Origin: Panagrolaimus kolymaensis
Taxonomy: Eukaryota; Nematoda; Chromadorea; Rhabditida; Panagrolaimidae
Assembly: GCA_028622995.1 (NCBI GenBank)
Contig: JAJQJQ010000051.1
Span: 1,178,001-1,242,000, forward strand
Direction: 5' to 3'
Length of the DNA stretch: 64,000 nt
Part shown: in pieces, positions 23,834-35,296 of the stretch
Numbering within the stretch: the stretch's first letter is position 1
Layout of the letters: each line of letters starts with the position of its first letter
Program-made: the position numbers and the translations under genes
The notes under the pieces: generated by a model
The model's input: only the letters and a program-made list of their open reading frames with translations
Database searches by the model: none
What the model was told of the DNA's origin: nothing

Positions 23834-25690
23834 GTGTCAATTTGGTGCTCGACAATTTTAGATTTACATTTATTTCTTTAGTTTCACAATAAATGATTGA
23901 AAGAAAGGAAAATGTGATTTTTTTGAGCTAAAAATTTTTGTGTCCAACAAAATATGAAAATTTGGTATTTCAACGATTTTTTGAAGATCTTCTTCTTAGG
24001 TTAAGTTATCTATCTGCAAAGCTAAAATTTTTGCAGCCATTTTTAAAAAATTATTTTTCTCAAAAGCCACTTTTGAAGTTTTACACTTCCAGACAAAAAT
24101 ATTTTATGCAAGTAAAGTTTTTTCTTTGGCAATTTTCTTTAGAAACAAACTTTTTTCTTCTTCATTTTTTTTTTTGGAGGAAATTATATTTACGTTTTAA
24201 AAAAAACGAAGAAGTGGCACAAATAGGAGACTTCTTCATTTTTAAAAGTTTTTAGTTAAATCGGCTTTATTGCTTTTTGAGAAAAAAAAGACCTGAAAAA
24301 ATAAATAAATAAAAGATTCATTCTTTGAGGACGCAGCATTCTTTATTTTTTTCTCTTCTTTTCTTTTTTTGCCAATAAACAAAGCACTTTTAAGAAGAAG
24401 AAAAAAAAGAAAGAAGTTAGTTAATAAAAAAAATTAAGAAATAGCCAAGTTGCAGGCGGCAGCAATTTATTAGTTTCATCTGTTTTTATTTTATTCTTTA
24501 TTCTTCTTCATTTATTTATTTTTTTGTGGCAGGAAATGGATGGATTGCGGGTTTTTTAAATATTATTTTTGATAGTTAATGAGGTTGAATGAAGATTTAT
24601 AGCTTTAAAAAAATCTATCAAAATGATAAATGATAGGATTTTTTTTTAAGGCGCAGAGTGTTTATCTTTTTAAATAGCCATTTACAAAATTTTGAATTTT
24701 AATCTTTTATTATTTTTGGCACCAATATTCTTGTTGCGTCATCTTCAATTTAAAAATGAATTTGAATATAGTCTAAAAATGTACATAGTTTTTGACCACC
24801 ACCACCGCCATATTTTTTTCTTTCAAATGCTAAATTATAAATTTTATATTTATGCGTGTTCGTTCATATATAGTTTTTCCCATGAGACATGGAACGTCTA
24901 TTTTTAAAAAATTTGTTTTTTATTTCCTTCAAAAAAAAAAATATTTTTTTACTAAAAAACTTTTGGCTTCGACCTTCCTTCAGCTGCTTCGGTAGGCTTT
25001 TTTGAGAAAACTTTTTTAATTTTTTTTTCGATTATTTATTGCTTGGAAAAAAAACTTGAAAAGCTTCATAATAAAACTTTTTTATATAAATATAGAAAAC
25101 CTCAACCATGCAAAAAAACCAAGCATTCAACCGAAGAATAAAAAAAAAGAAAAAAGCAGCCTTTCTTTTTCTTTTATCCTTTTTTTCATCATGTTTCCCT
25201 TCAGCGACGACGCTATTCAACTTGGCCCTCCACAACCACACAACCAGCAACCATTGAATGCCATTATGTATTTTTTTATTTTTGCCAAAAAAAAAATAAA
25301 GAAGAAATAAGTAAATTTATTATGAAAGGTCCATTTTTATTTTTATATATGTAAATTATTTATAAAAAAAATGTTATTATGCGCAACAACAAAAAAAATG
25401 TATGTCCAGTAAAGGAAAAAAGAGAGAAAGAGAAGTCATAAAGCTGTTGTAAACCATTAAGCAGCAGCAACTTTTAGAACTTGACATTAAAAAAATATAT
25501 TATAAAAATGCCGAGAAATAGCCTCGAAGTTAGGTTGTTTAGAGTTGCTAGTCTTTTTGGAAAATGAAACTTTATTTATTTTTCGGTTTTATGTTTATAA
25601 AAGTTTACCAGTTTTTAAATTTCTAAACTGTATTTTTACTTTCGTGGACCAACTTTTGTGTAATTCTAATTTTTTTTATTTTTTACTCTT

Positions 25691-25808
25691 GATAGTAAAT
25701 AAAATTTACAATATATTGTCTTATTTTGATTACTACCAAATCTTTCCTTTTTTATTACAAGGACAGTAACCGTAAATTCAAAAATATTGTTGTTGTTACT
25801 TTATTTGA
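25691..25808. repeat. 47-bp GATAGTAA/TTACTATC units
   Basis: One clear unit at 25691-25737 (GATAGTAA and TTACTACC, offset 39 nt) followed by a decayed unit from 25762 (GACAGTAA ... ATATTGTTGTTGTTACTTT). Confidence 0.65.
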
Positions 25809-26715
25809 GTTAATATCTTTTCAAACTATGTAGTTGTGTACTTGTGAAAAAAGATTTTTACGAGTTGAGAAAAAAAAGAAGTAATATTATGTGCACCTAA
25901 ATTAAATTTTATTACCCCTCACATTTTTTTCTTTCAGAATTTTTACCATCAAAGAAAAAAAAAATGCTTTCAAACAAGTTTTTTCATTTTCATTTTTTTT
26001 TCAAGCTTACTTTTTCCTTTCTTTCAGCTTTATCTTGCTAGTCGTCTACTTGCATATTTTTTTTGGCAAGCGAGCGTTGTTATATTTCCTCTCATTGATT
26101 TTTCTGCAATGCGCCTTTTTTATTTTATTTTTTTTTGTTTTGTTGAAAGTCGTTTTTTTCCTTTTTGCCATCCTCCAAGCTAACCACCACCATCAACGAA
26201 CAACAAAACAAGCCTACGGGAGAAAAAAAAGAAAAAAAAAGAGGAAATGTTTTGGCCCTCTTTTTATTTTCATTCTTTTCTTTTTTTTTGCATGTCCTCA
26301 CTCCTCTTACTTTTTTTTTACATACTTTTAACAACTTCGACGAAGTATGTTGTACTTGTTTAACACAAGCAAAAAAATACCAACAACCCAACCCGCCTTT
26401 TATGCCTTTAGTAAAAAAAAAGAGTTGTATTTTTTTTAATGGTGAATGACATAACTTTTTTTTGGAGGCCGTAAAAATATTGGTGGCTATTTACGAAGAA
26501 AATTCTCAGAGTTTAAAAAAATTTTTTTAACTTTCTGTGATAGTATTTTTTGTAAAAAAATAATTTTCTCTTGCTTCTTATTTCTGAATAATATTTGTAA
26601 ATATTATTGATCCAAGATTTTTTAAACAATTTTTAACTTTTCTTCTCCTTCATGAATAATTGGATCCATGCTTTACTTTTTTTTACTTCTGTTTTTCTTT
26701 TGAATTCCCACATTT

Positions 26716-26762
26716 GACAGTAAGGAAATTTATTCAATTATCGCTGAATTCGTGTTACTATC
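26716..26762. repeat. 47-bp GATAGTAA/TTACTATC unit
   Basis: Single copy with left end GACAGTAA and right end TTACTATC at the standard 39-nt offset, about 120 bp upstream of the unc-1 start codon. Confidence 0.65.
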
Positions 26763-26883
26763 ATTTCCATTTATTTTTTCATTATTGAATTATTAAAGTT
26801 ATTATTTTTTGCAGGTTTTATTTATCGGTAGCTGTTTCTTTATTTGATATTATAAATTAATATTATTATTAAAAAATATAAAT

Positions 26884-28811
26884 ATGTCATCAAAAGAAAC
26901 TCGAAGTGAGCCTCAATGGGTTACGCCATCATCAAATCAAGATGTTCCACCTGATTATGAAACCATTGGAACTATATTTGGTTATGCTTTAATGGTATTA
27001 TCATGGATTCTTATAATTTGTACTTTTCCATTTAGTATGTGTGTATGTTTAAAAGTAAGTTAAACAAATATGGAAGCCAAAAAAGTTTTTTTTTAATTTT
27101 AAGTCTCACCACGAAAATATTTATTTAAATATCTGATTTCATTTATTTATTTTTATAGGTAATAAAAGAATATGAAAGAGTTGTAATATTTCGAATTGGT
27201 CGATTAGTATTTGGTGGAGCTCGAGGACCTGGTATGGTTTTTATAATACCTTGCATAGATACATGCCGGAAAATTGATTTACGTGTGGTTTCATATGCTG
27301 TACCACCACAAGAAATTTTATCAAAGGATTCTGTCACAGTTTCGGTTGATGCTGTAGTATATTTTCGAACATCTGATCCCATTGCATCCGTTAATAATGT
27401 TGATGATGCCATATATTCCACTAAACTTCTCGCTCAAACTACTTTACGTAATGCATTGGGTATGAAAACTTTAACTGAAATGTTAACCGAACGTGAAGCC
27501 ATCGCACAATTATGTGAAACTATTTTGGATGAAGGCACTGAACATTGGGGTAAGTAATTATTATTATTGATGGAAAAATAATTTTAATAAAAAATAAGAA
27601 AGTGTTATCGAAAAATTTTATTAAAAAAAATGTTTGAAATACAATGTCGGCCCTTCAACTGAAGTCAAAATCTTCGGATTTTTTCGGAATCTTTCGGATT
27701 GTATCCGCAGAAGGCATATAGCTATTTTTTAAAAGGCTATAGAAGGAAAAAGTTGTACAGGTCGATGCATAATTATTTACTCTACTAAGTGTACTCAAAA
27801 ATATTTTATAAAAATTTAAAAAAATAGAGGAAGTTATTAATCATAAATCAATTAATAATTCTCATTTTCACAAAGGAGAAGTCGCATGTTGCAAAATATA
27901 AACTTGAGATTTTTTAATTTAGGATTAATAACTTCCTCTATTTTTTAAAATTTTTATAAAACTTTATTTGAGTACAATTTGTAGAGTAAATAATTACGCA
28001 TCGACCTGTACAACTTTTTCCTTCTATAGCCTTTAAAAAAATAGCTATATGCCTTCTGCGGATGCAAGCCGAAAGATTCCGAAAAAATCCGAAGATTTTG
28101 ACCTCAGTTGGAGGGCCGACATTGTATGTATTTATTATTTTATATAATTAATTATGAAAAAAAAGGATTTTATAATTTTTTTTTGTCGCGATTTGGATTC
28201 AATTCTTGATTGTCTGATCTTGCCAGGTTTTTTGCAGAACAAAACAAAAAAAAAAGCTTTATTGCAAATGAGTGTTCGATCTTTAAATTTGGTTCGAATC
28301 CCTTTCTCTTCCCACAAAAAATTTTTTTAACTTACTCGTCAAAATTAATTTTTTTTGCAATTTTCTTTAAATACATTTTTTTTATTGTTAATTTTTAGGT
28401 GTAAAAGTAGAACGAGTTGAAGTTAAAGATATTCGTTTACCTCAACAACTCACTCGAGCTATGGCAGCTGAAGCTGAAGCAGCTCGAGAAGCTCGAGCTA
28501 AGGTGGTTGCAGCTGAGGGAGAACAAAAGGCTTCAAGAGCTTTAAAAGAAGCAGCCGATGTTATTCAAGCTAATCCCGTTGCATTACAACTTCGTCATTT
28601 ACAAGCGTTAAATAGCATTGCGTAAGTTTTTTTGTTTTCCAACGGAAATTAATAAAAAAAATTTTTCTTTTTCAGTGCCGAACACAATTCAACCGTGAGT
28701 TTTAAATTTTTTTAGTTTTAATTAAAGGATATAAGTTTTTTAATTTGATTTAAGATTATATTTCCCGTTCCCGTGGAGCTTTTTTCATCATATTTAAAGA
28801 AAGATGAATAA
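26884..28811 (+). CDS. unc-1: Stomatin-family membrane protein UNC-1
   Basis: Five exons: 26884-27054, 27159-27549, 28399-28621, 28676-28694, 28755-28811, giving 286 residues, the usual UNC-1 length. The N-terminus ends in QDVPPDYETIGTIFG. A membrane hairpin follows at about 32-57 (ALMVLSWILIICTFPFSM), then the SPFH/band-7 domain (VIKEYERVVIFRIGRL, GARGPGMVFIIPCID, VSVDAVVYFRTSDP) and an Ala/Glu/Arg-rich coiled coil (TRAMAAEAEAAREARAK). UNC-1 is known from Caenorhabditis as a stomatin acting with innexin gap junctions and in anaesthetic sensitivity; related proteins are MEC-2 and the STO family. The match to UNC-1 over other stomatins is by close residue identity as remembered. Exon 4 is a 19-nt micro-exon encoding AEHNST. 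Intron 2 (849 nt) hosts a 0.49-kb transposon. AATAAA is at 28868. Confidence 0.95.
27640..28126. mobile_element. Long-inverted-repeat foldback element in unc-1 intron 2
   Basis: Arms of about 200 bp are nearly perfect inverted copies: the left begins TACAATGTCGGCCCTTCAAC and the right ends GAGGGCCGACATTGTA. They surround a loop of about 90 bp. Each end carries TA, consistent with a TA target duplication and termini CAATGTCGGCCC, as in Tc1/mariner-derived MITEs. Arms differ at scattered sites (for example TCGGATTGTATC against a complement of GATGCAAGCCGA). There is no coding capacity. Splice sites of the host intron are unaffected. Confidence 0.85.
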
Positions 28812-31568
28812 TAATAACCACAAATTCTATCGTAGCAGCAGCAACAATTCTGAAATTTTAGGAATGAAATAAATTAATTTAACAATAAAATTTCAAAAAA
28901 GATAATTTTTTAAATTTTACTATTCGAAACCAAAAATTTTTTTATCTTATTCTTTGGCATTCTTTTTTTTTTAAATTACTGCCATTGCCAAGTATGTATT
29001 TCCATTTAATTAATTATTTTATACTACAATAATTTTTCCCTAAAACTAGTTCTTTGGAATTTTTTTATTTACCAAAAATTTGATTAATGTCCCATATTTT
29101 TTTTTTATAAATTTTCCTAAAATTAAATTTTGCAATGTTGTCTCTCATTCTTGCCCAAAAATTTTTTTTTTAATCAGTCTTTATTTTTTTTATTTATATT
29201 TTTGAATTTTTTTTCTTTGATTTAAAAATTTTAAAAAGATAGTAGCCTTTTTTTCCTTCATTCATAACCAAAGAAAAATAAAATAAAATAATTTTCTTTA
29301 ATAATTTGTTTGTTTGATTTATAAAAAAAAAATTTTTTTTCTAGTCGTCAATGTTTTTTATGTATGTATTTTTTTTATCACAGTATTCTTTTTTTATTTT
29401 AAACGATATTAATAAATGATATTATTATTTGATAGTTTTTTTTGTTTGTTGTTCACTGACATTTATTTTTTTCTTCTCCAATCAAAATTTAATTTTTTGG
29501 AAATTAGCACTAAAATAAAAAATGTTCAGCAAAAACCCAAGAATTTTTCTTTTGAATAAAGAAACAAAACAAACTTCGAAATTGGAAATTTAAGATGGTT
29601 TTTTACAAAGTCGTTACAATTACAAAAAAAAAACACGAGTTAATTCTTTAAATGTTTTTTTTCTTTGAATTTTGACATTGATTATTATTATTATGTTTAT
29701 CAAACTTTAAAAATAATATGCATTTGTCATCGAAGTGAATAAAACAAACAATTAACGGAAACAAACACCTGATGTTTTTCTTTTTTTTCTTATCAAAAAA
29801 AGTTTTTTTTTAAATTACCAAAGCTTAGAAATAATTACACATATTTACAGCAAATATTTCCAGAATAAATATTCCTCCCAAAAAAAGCATCCGTCTCAAA
29901 TTTATTCGTTCATTTGTAAATATTTTTTTTTTTCGTGCCATCCCACGCGAGAATTTTCTTTGCTGTTTTACAAAACAAAAAAAAATAAATGTGTTCGTGT
30001 AAATTAAAAAAAAAGTCGGCGGCTTTTTTCTAACACCAAATTCAAAACAAAAAATATAAATATTTTAGTGTGTTGGTTTCAATATTTTCTTCATTGCAAA
30101 AAAAAAAGAAAAAAGAAAACAACATTTATCTGAGGCATTTGAATTTTTTTTGGTTGCGCTGCTGCTGGTGCTGAAAAAAAAATATGTCTATTTATGTGCC
30201 TGAAAAAGAAGGCATTGGTTACACATACATACAACCACCAAGCAGCTCAATGCTCAGTGCTCAATGCTATGGAATGAAACCTTTTTTTTAGCACATTTTT
30301 TTTTTCTTCGCCCTTTTTTCAAAGCTTTTATTTTTATTTTTCATGGTCGAAAAAAATTGAGAGTGGCCTTGTTGTTGTTGTGGCTTTTAAATTTTCTTTC
30401 AATTCTCTTTCAAAAATATTTATGTTTAATCGGCGCTGCTGAATTTCTAGATTAAAAACTGACTAACTGCGTAAGTAAAATTAATTTTTTCAAGGTTTCT
30501 TGCAACAAAAAAAAATGTGGTTAAAAAAAATTTTTTGCGTCGAAAAGACTAAAATTCAACAAAGTCTTGACCTCAATATATTTTTATTGTGGATGTGAGT
30601 AAATAAGTAAAAGACGCAAAATATATGTCTTTCTGTTTCGTCAAGATACATGAAATTTCTTAAGTTTTTGAAAGGTCTCTTTTAGTTTTAGTTTCTGCAA
30701 TGTCTTTAACTCGATTGTAAGAAAAGTTTTAAAATAATGAATCAAACAATTCATTTTTTTGTTGTTGCTACTTTTGGCTTTTGAGAAAAGTGCTTCTAAA
30801 ACTTCGCAGATTGTTTTTTTTATATTCAAAAAAAAAGAAAAAATTAAGATATTTTAAAAAACTTGCTGGAATAATCAACTTTAAATGAAAATTGTTATCA
30901 GTAATATTTCTCTTGCATCTTCGCTTAACCTTTTCCCTTTTTTTTTCTTCTGTTTTCATTCTTTTTTTAAATTATTTTTTGCTTTAAAGAAAAACAAAAA
31001 AACCGTGAAGAATTTTTAAAAACGATAAATTAATCTTTTTCAATTTTTTTTGAATCATCCCTTTCAAATAATTAAGCTAAACCAAAAAAAGATATTTTGC
31101 TGCTAATTATTTTATTCACCAAACAAACCAAACCTCCGATAAATCCGTCTAATTCAGCTTGAGTTTTTTTATGTAGTTCATAAATAAATTTTATAATAAT
31201 TTTCAAAATGCGTAATTCTCTATTTGCCAAGAAAAAAAAAAGCAAGCATCATTCACCACCACCTCCTCCTCATCTTCTTCTTCTCCCAAATTCACGTCAT
31301 TTGCATGAGCTTTTTTGTGTGCCTTGAAGCTTTATTCTATTTTTGCTTCTTTCTTTTGCCATACAAAGCTTCTTCTGCATTTTTAGCTCAGAAAATTTTG
31401 CAGCATTTTAGTTGTTTACTAATTTCAATTTGAATCAATTTCTTCTTCTTTTTAGTTATCTCTTTCTTCGCTGCCCTTTTTTTGATTGTTTATATATATA
31501 TAATATTTTTTTGATAATTTGATACCTATTCCATCTCTTAATTTTAGGCAATTGCAACAAAAACAAAA
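28812..31568. other. Intergenic region between unc-1 and the apyrase gene
   Basis: About 2.75 kb with the unc-1 3' end (AATAAA at 28868-28873) and otherwise poly(A)/poly(T)-rich DNA. Open frames here (30264-30455, 30641-30959, 31224-31433) are low-complexity. No RNA gene or repeat is recognised. Confidence 0.55.
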
Positions 31569-32902
31569 ATGTACAAAAATAAACAACAGCAGCAGCAACA
31601 ACAACAAAGAAGTCCATCAAGAGATATTCCATTAATAAGCAAAAATGGAACATTTTATTTTATATTTTTTCTTGTTTTAATTTTGGCTTTATCGTTTGGT
31701 TTATTAGCTCATTATCTTCCTTTATCAACTTCATGTTTTCAATTAAGAAAAGAATATAATTCCACTCCTTTAGCTACAATTAGGCGAACCTCAAATGATG
31801 ATTATATTTTTCGAATAGCCGTGGTCACCGATCTCGATCAAGATAGTAAACATCCAACAAAGAAAAATACATGGATAAGTTATTTAAAAAAGGGTGAATT
31901 AATTATTTCTAAAAATTATCAACATTCTGAAATTCATTGGGAGGATTCCGATGATAATGAAGAAGATACAACGAAGACGATAATTTTATCCTCACAAATT
32001 TCCTCTGGTGGTCGAGCTATGGAATTATCAGATTTAGTTGTATTTAATGGAAATTTATTAACCATCGATGATAGAACTGGAATTATATATAAATTATTAG
32101 GTAATAACTTCGAAACCATAATACCATGGATTTTTGTTAACGATGGCCCAGGAAATGTTAGTAGCAAAGGTTTAAAAGCTGAATGGTTAACTGTGAAAGA
32201 TAAATATTTATATGTTGGTGGACTTGGTAAAGAATGGACCACCACTGAAGGAGTGTTTATGAATTATCATCCTATGTATGTCAAACGTGTAAGTCCCACA
32301 GGAGAAGTGGAACATATAGATTGGATTGAAAATTATAAAAAACTTCGAAAATCTGTTGGAATTGAATGGCCGGGATATATGATTCATGAATCTGGGCAAT
32401 GGAGTGAAATACATAATAAATGGTTTTTTATGCCGAGGTTAGTAACTAAATAACAGCTTTCATTCTCAAAGGCGATCAAGAAAAATTTTCATTTTACTTT
32501 TTGAGATTAAAAAATTCTAACCAACTTTTACGAATGGAATTTTTTTACCCCAGTTATTTAACCTCCAAATTTTTTACTTTTAGACGCGCCTCTAATAAAC
32601 CTTACACGGAAGCCACGGATGAATATGCTGGAACAAATCTTTTACTGATCGCTGATGAAAATTTTGAACACATCGAAATCAAACACATTGGAAATAAAGG
32701 AGATGGATGGCGGGGATTTTCTTCATTTCATTTTGTTCCAAAATCAAATGATAATTTAATTGCAGCATTAAAAACTGAAGAACGAAATGGAATTCCTATT
32801 GGAACATATTTAACAGTTTTTAAATTATCTGATGGTCATATTTTAATGGATGAAATTCCTCTTAAAGGAGCTTTCAAATTTGAAGGACTCGCATTTATTT
32901 AA
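31569..32902 (+). CDS. apy-1: Calcium-activated apyrase (CANT1/SCAN-1 family)
   Basis: Two exons, 31569-32437 and 32584-32902, give 395 residues, typical for the family. A Gln-rich cytosolic start is followed by one membrane anchor at about residues 28-50 (FYFIFFLVLILALSFGLLAH), so it is a type II protein with a lumenal catalytic domain. Family landmarks include FRIAVVTDLDQDSK, SSGGRAMELSDLVVFNG, DDRTGIIYKL, FVNDGPGN, KAEWLTVKDKYLYVGG, GYMIHESGQWS and RRASNKPY, ending FKFEGLAFI. Members hydrolyse UDP, GDP and other nucleoside di- and triphosphates with Ca2+ in the ER or Golgi, or after secretion, and support glycoprotein folding by removing UDP. The exon junction lies within RRAS. Probable poly(A) signal at 33136-33141. 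Confidence 0.92.
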
Positions 32903-33757
32903 TTATTCAAGCAAAAAGCGAGTATTATTATTGTTTGTGATTCACAAAAAATATTTTTTTAATTATGATTCAAAGTTATTTTTATTTTTATCATCATTTG
33001 TGCCTTATTTTTCTTTTCCTCTAACTTTAACGGCTATCAACAACATCTTTTACACTGGTCATAATTTTTTTTAAACCTCAGCTCCCCAAAAATTTTTTTT
33101 CCTCTAAATTTAGTTAGGTTTCCAAAAAAATTTAGAATAAAAAAATTAATGAAAATTTCTTTATTAATTTTTGAAGCTTGGAAATTTCAAACCATTGATA
33201 ATTTTTGGCATTTTATGTAACATAGAAACATAGCAACAACAACCTTGAATTAGCTTGTTTTTTTTATAAACTTTTTTGTATTCCTTGCTACTGAAATTGT
33301 AAAACTTTCGATATATCTTCTCTTTTTTTTTGCTATCTATTTAAAGCCTTTTTTTCTGCCATGTTTTAAATCAATCAAATCAGTAGGCTTCATAAGGATT
33401 ATATATAATAATAATTCAAAATTGATAAGAAAATAAAAGGGGCAAGCAAAAGCTTTGAGCAAGAGTTACTTTTGCGAAAACGAGTGATTAACGTTTTTTA
33501 ACTTTTGGTTTAAAAAAATTATCTTTAGCAATTCAATATTGTTGTAAATATTTAAAAAAAACCAGGAAAGCTTCTTTATTTTATTCTGCCAATTTCTTAT
33601 TTACCTTCAATATTTGTTTTTGCTATAATTTTCTTCCCATTTTTGTAAATGCGAATATGCGTGTAACTTTGATTAAAAAAATTATTGCGTTTTTTGTCGA
33701 TAATGATTTTCTGTTTGTCGGAATATTTGATATAAATTATAATCAAGTTACAGGAGG
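32903..33757. other. Intergenic region between the apyrase and CTR genes
   Basis: 855 bp containing the apyrase 3' UTR and, at its right end, the acceptor TTACAG at 33748-33753 just before the CTR start codon. No gene or repeat is seen. Confidence 0.55.
33748..33753 (+). promoter_or_regulatory. 3' splice site 4 nt upstream of the CTR start codon
   Basis: TTACAG is followed by GAGG and then ATG at 33758. No 5' exon is evident, so this is a likely spliced-leader addition site, or the end of a 5' UTR intron. Confidence 0.5.
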
Positions 33758-35003
33758 ATGGAACACGATCATCATGATCACGGAGGAAATGATCATAGCG
33801 GTCATGAAGGACATAATCCACCTTCAATTGTAACAACTACTGTAGCATCGGTGGTTCAAGCGATTATTAAAAATGCTACTCAAGCTATTATTAATTCAAC
33901 TACTACAACAACTGCATCACCAATTTCTCATGATGCCCATGAACATCATAATCACGATCAAAGCGAAGATCACTCAAATCATGGAAATGGTTAGTTAATT
34001 TTGAAGCTTATTGGTTGTTGAGTCCATGGAAGCTGAATATATGAAAACGTGGATTAAAAAAGCAGACAGTGCAAACTATTTTTTCCGCCCCCAAAGTTTT
34101 TTATAAAATTTTATTTACTAAAAAAATATATTTACAGACCATTCATCTCACGTTGTTAATGATCCTTCAATCCATGATTCCCATGCTGGACATGAAATGA
34201 AAATGTGGTTTCATGGTGGCATGGATGAAGTAATCCTATTTGATTTTTGGAGAATCAATTCTTTTCCCGGTTTATTCTTTTCATGTATACTCATTTTTAT
34301 TCTTGGTGCTTCTTATGAAGGATTAAAATGGTTTAGAATTTATCTTCAAATGAAAGAAACTCAACGACGTCGGCATAAACATCGAACTCTTTCACCCACT
34401 CAAGTATCAATGAGTCAACTTGAATCTTCGGTTAATAAACGGCTTGATGGCGCTAATCAATCATCAAACCATCCATCTGAAGCTTTATTAACTCCATCTA
34501 ATCTTAATGGAGATCAAGTTTATGTTAGTACTGTTAAAGAAGCAGAAGACGATGAAGATGATGCAACAGATGTTGGGTGAGTTTTATATTGCTTGAAAAT
34601 GACGAGGCATATTTTTGCTTTGCTTGAAATCTAAAAATTTGAGAAATTTGTAATCGAAATTTCACAAAGCTATTGCGTCTTACAATAATCAATCTTTTGT
34701 TACTTTAAACTTTACTTTTGCCAAAAAATTCTCCTAATAACTTTTGTATGTTACAGATTTATTAAATGGTCAACAAAAAAATCATCTTTATTCGATAAAG
34801 TTCGAATCATTCAAGCCCTTCTTTATTGCATTCAAATAACAATCGCATATTTTTTGATGCTTATTGCAATGACATACAATATTTATTTAACTGCGGCAGT
34901 TGTATTTGGAGCTGGATTTGGTCATTGGCTTTTTGCTGTTCTTCAAGATTCTCATTCAAATGCTGAAACAACTGATGCCGTTACATCGGATGCATGCCAT
35001 TAG
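33758..35003 (+). CDS. High-affinity copper transporter, CTR/SLC31 family
   Basis: Three exons, 33758-33989, 34138-34576, 34757-35003, giving 305 residues, longer than vertebrate CTR1 (about 190). The extracellular N-terminus is rich in His, Asp and Met for copper binding (MEHDHHDHGGNDHSGHEG, then further His clusters and MKMWFHGGMDE). There is a Thr-rich spacer with potential N-glycosylation. TM1 is at about 155-175 (FPGLFFSCILIFILGASY), followed by a long cytosolic loop with acidic end EDDEDDATDVG. TM2 carries the MxxxM motif (MLIAM) and TM3 the GxxxG-type motif (GAGFGHWLF). Trimeric CTR proteins import Cu(I) at the plasma membrane. The usual C-terminal HCH metal motif is replaced by DACH, leaving one Cys-His pair. 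AATAAA is at 35230-35235. Confidence 0.92.
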
Positions 35004-35229
35004 GAATTAATTATTGATTATTTTGAAATTTAAATATTCTTTGAGCTTTATTATTTATTTATTTTTCTTCGTTATATTATAATAACACATCCCTAAAATG
35101 AATTCAGAATCTCGTCATATTTCCCCATTCTTTTTGTTTGGTAAAGGGAAATCATATCTTTGTTTTCATTCTTATTTTTATTTTGATTGCATTTATTATA
35201 AAAACTTTTATTGTAACTTTTCTTTCTCA

Positions 35230-35235
35230 AATAAA
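35230..35235 (+). terminator. Poly(A) signal of the CTR gene
   Basis: AATAAA 227 nt after the stop codon, followed by a second copy at about 35240. The stop codon of the convergent minus-strand gene lies only about 60 bp further on, so the two 3' UTRs probably overlap. Confidence 0.5.
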
Positions 35236-35296
35236 AATTAATAAATTTTACAAAATTTAATATTCAAAGCATTGAATCTTTCATTCCCAAATAGGT

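Larger units (their letters stand above)
23834..26883. other. Intergenic region upstream of unc-1
   Basis: About 3 kb of AT-rich DNA between the tRNA and unc-1. It holds no supported coding sequence; frames such as 24692-24907, 25032-25310 and 26035-26449 are low-complexity. It carries 47-bp repeat units at 25691-25737 and 26716-26762. A TTTTTTGCAG acceptor at about 26815 lies 69 nt upstream of the unc-1 ATG and may be a trans-splice or 5' UTR splice site. Confidence 0.5.
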
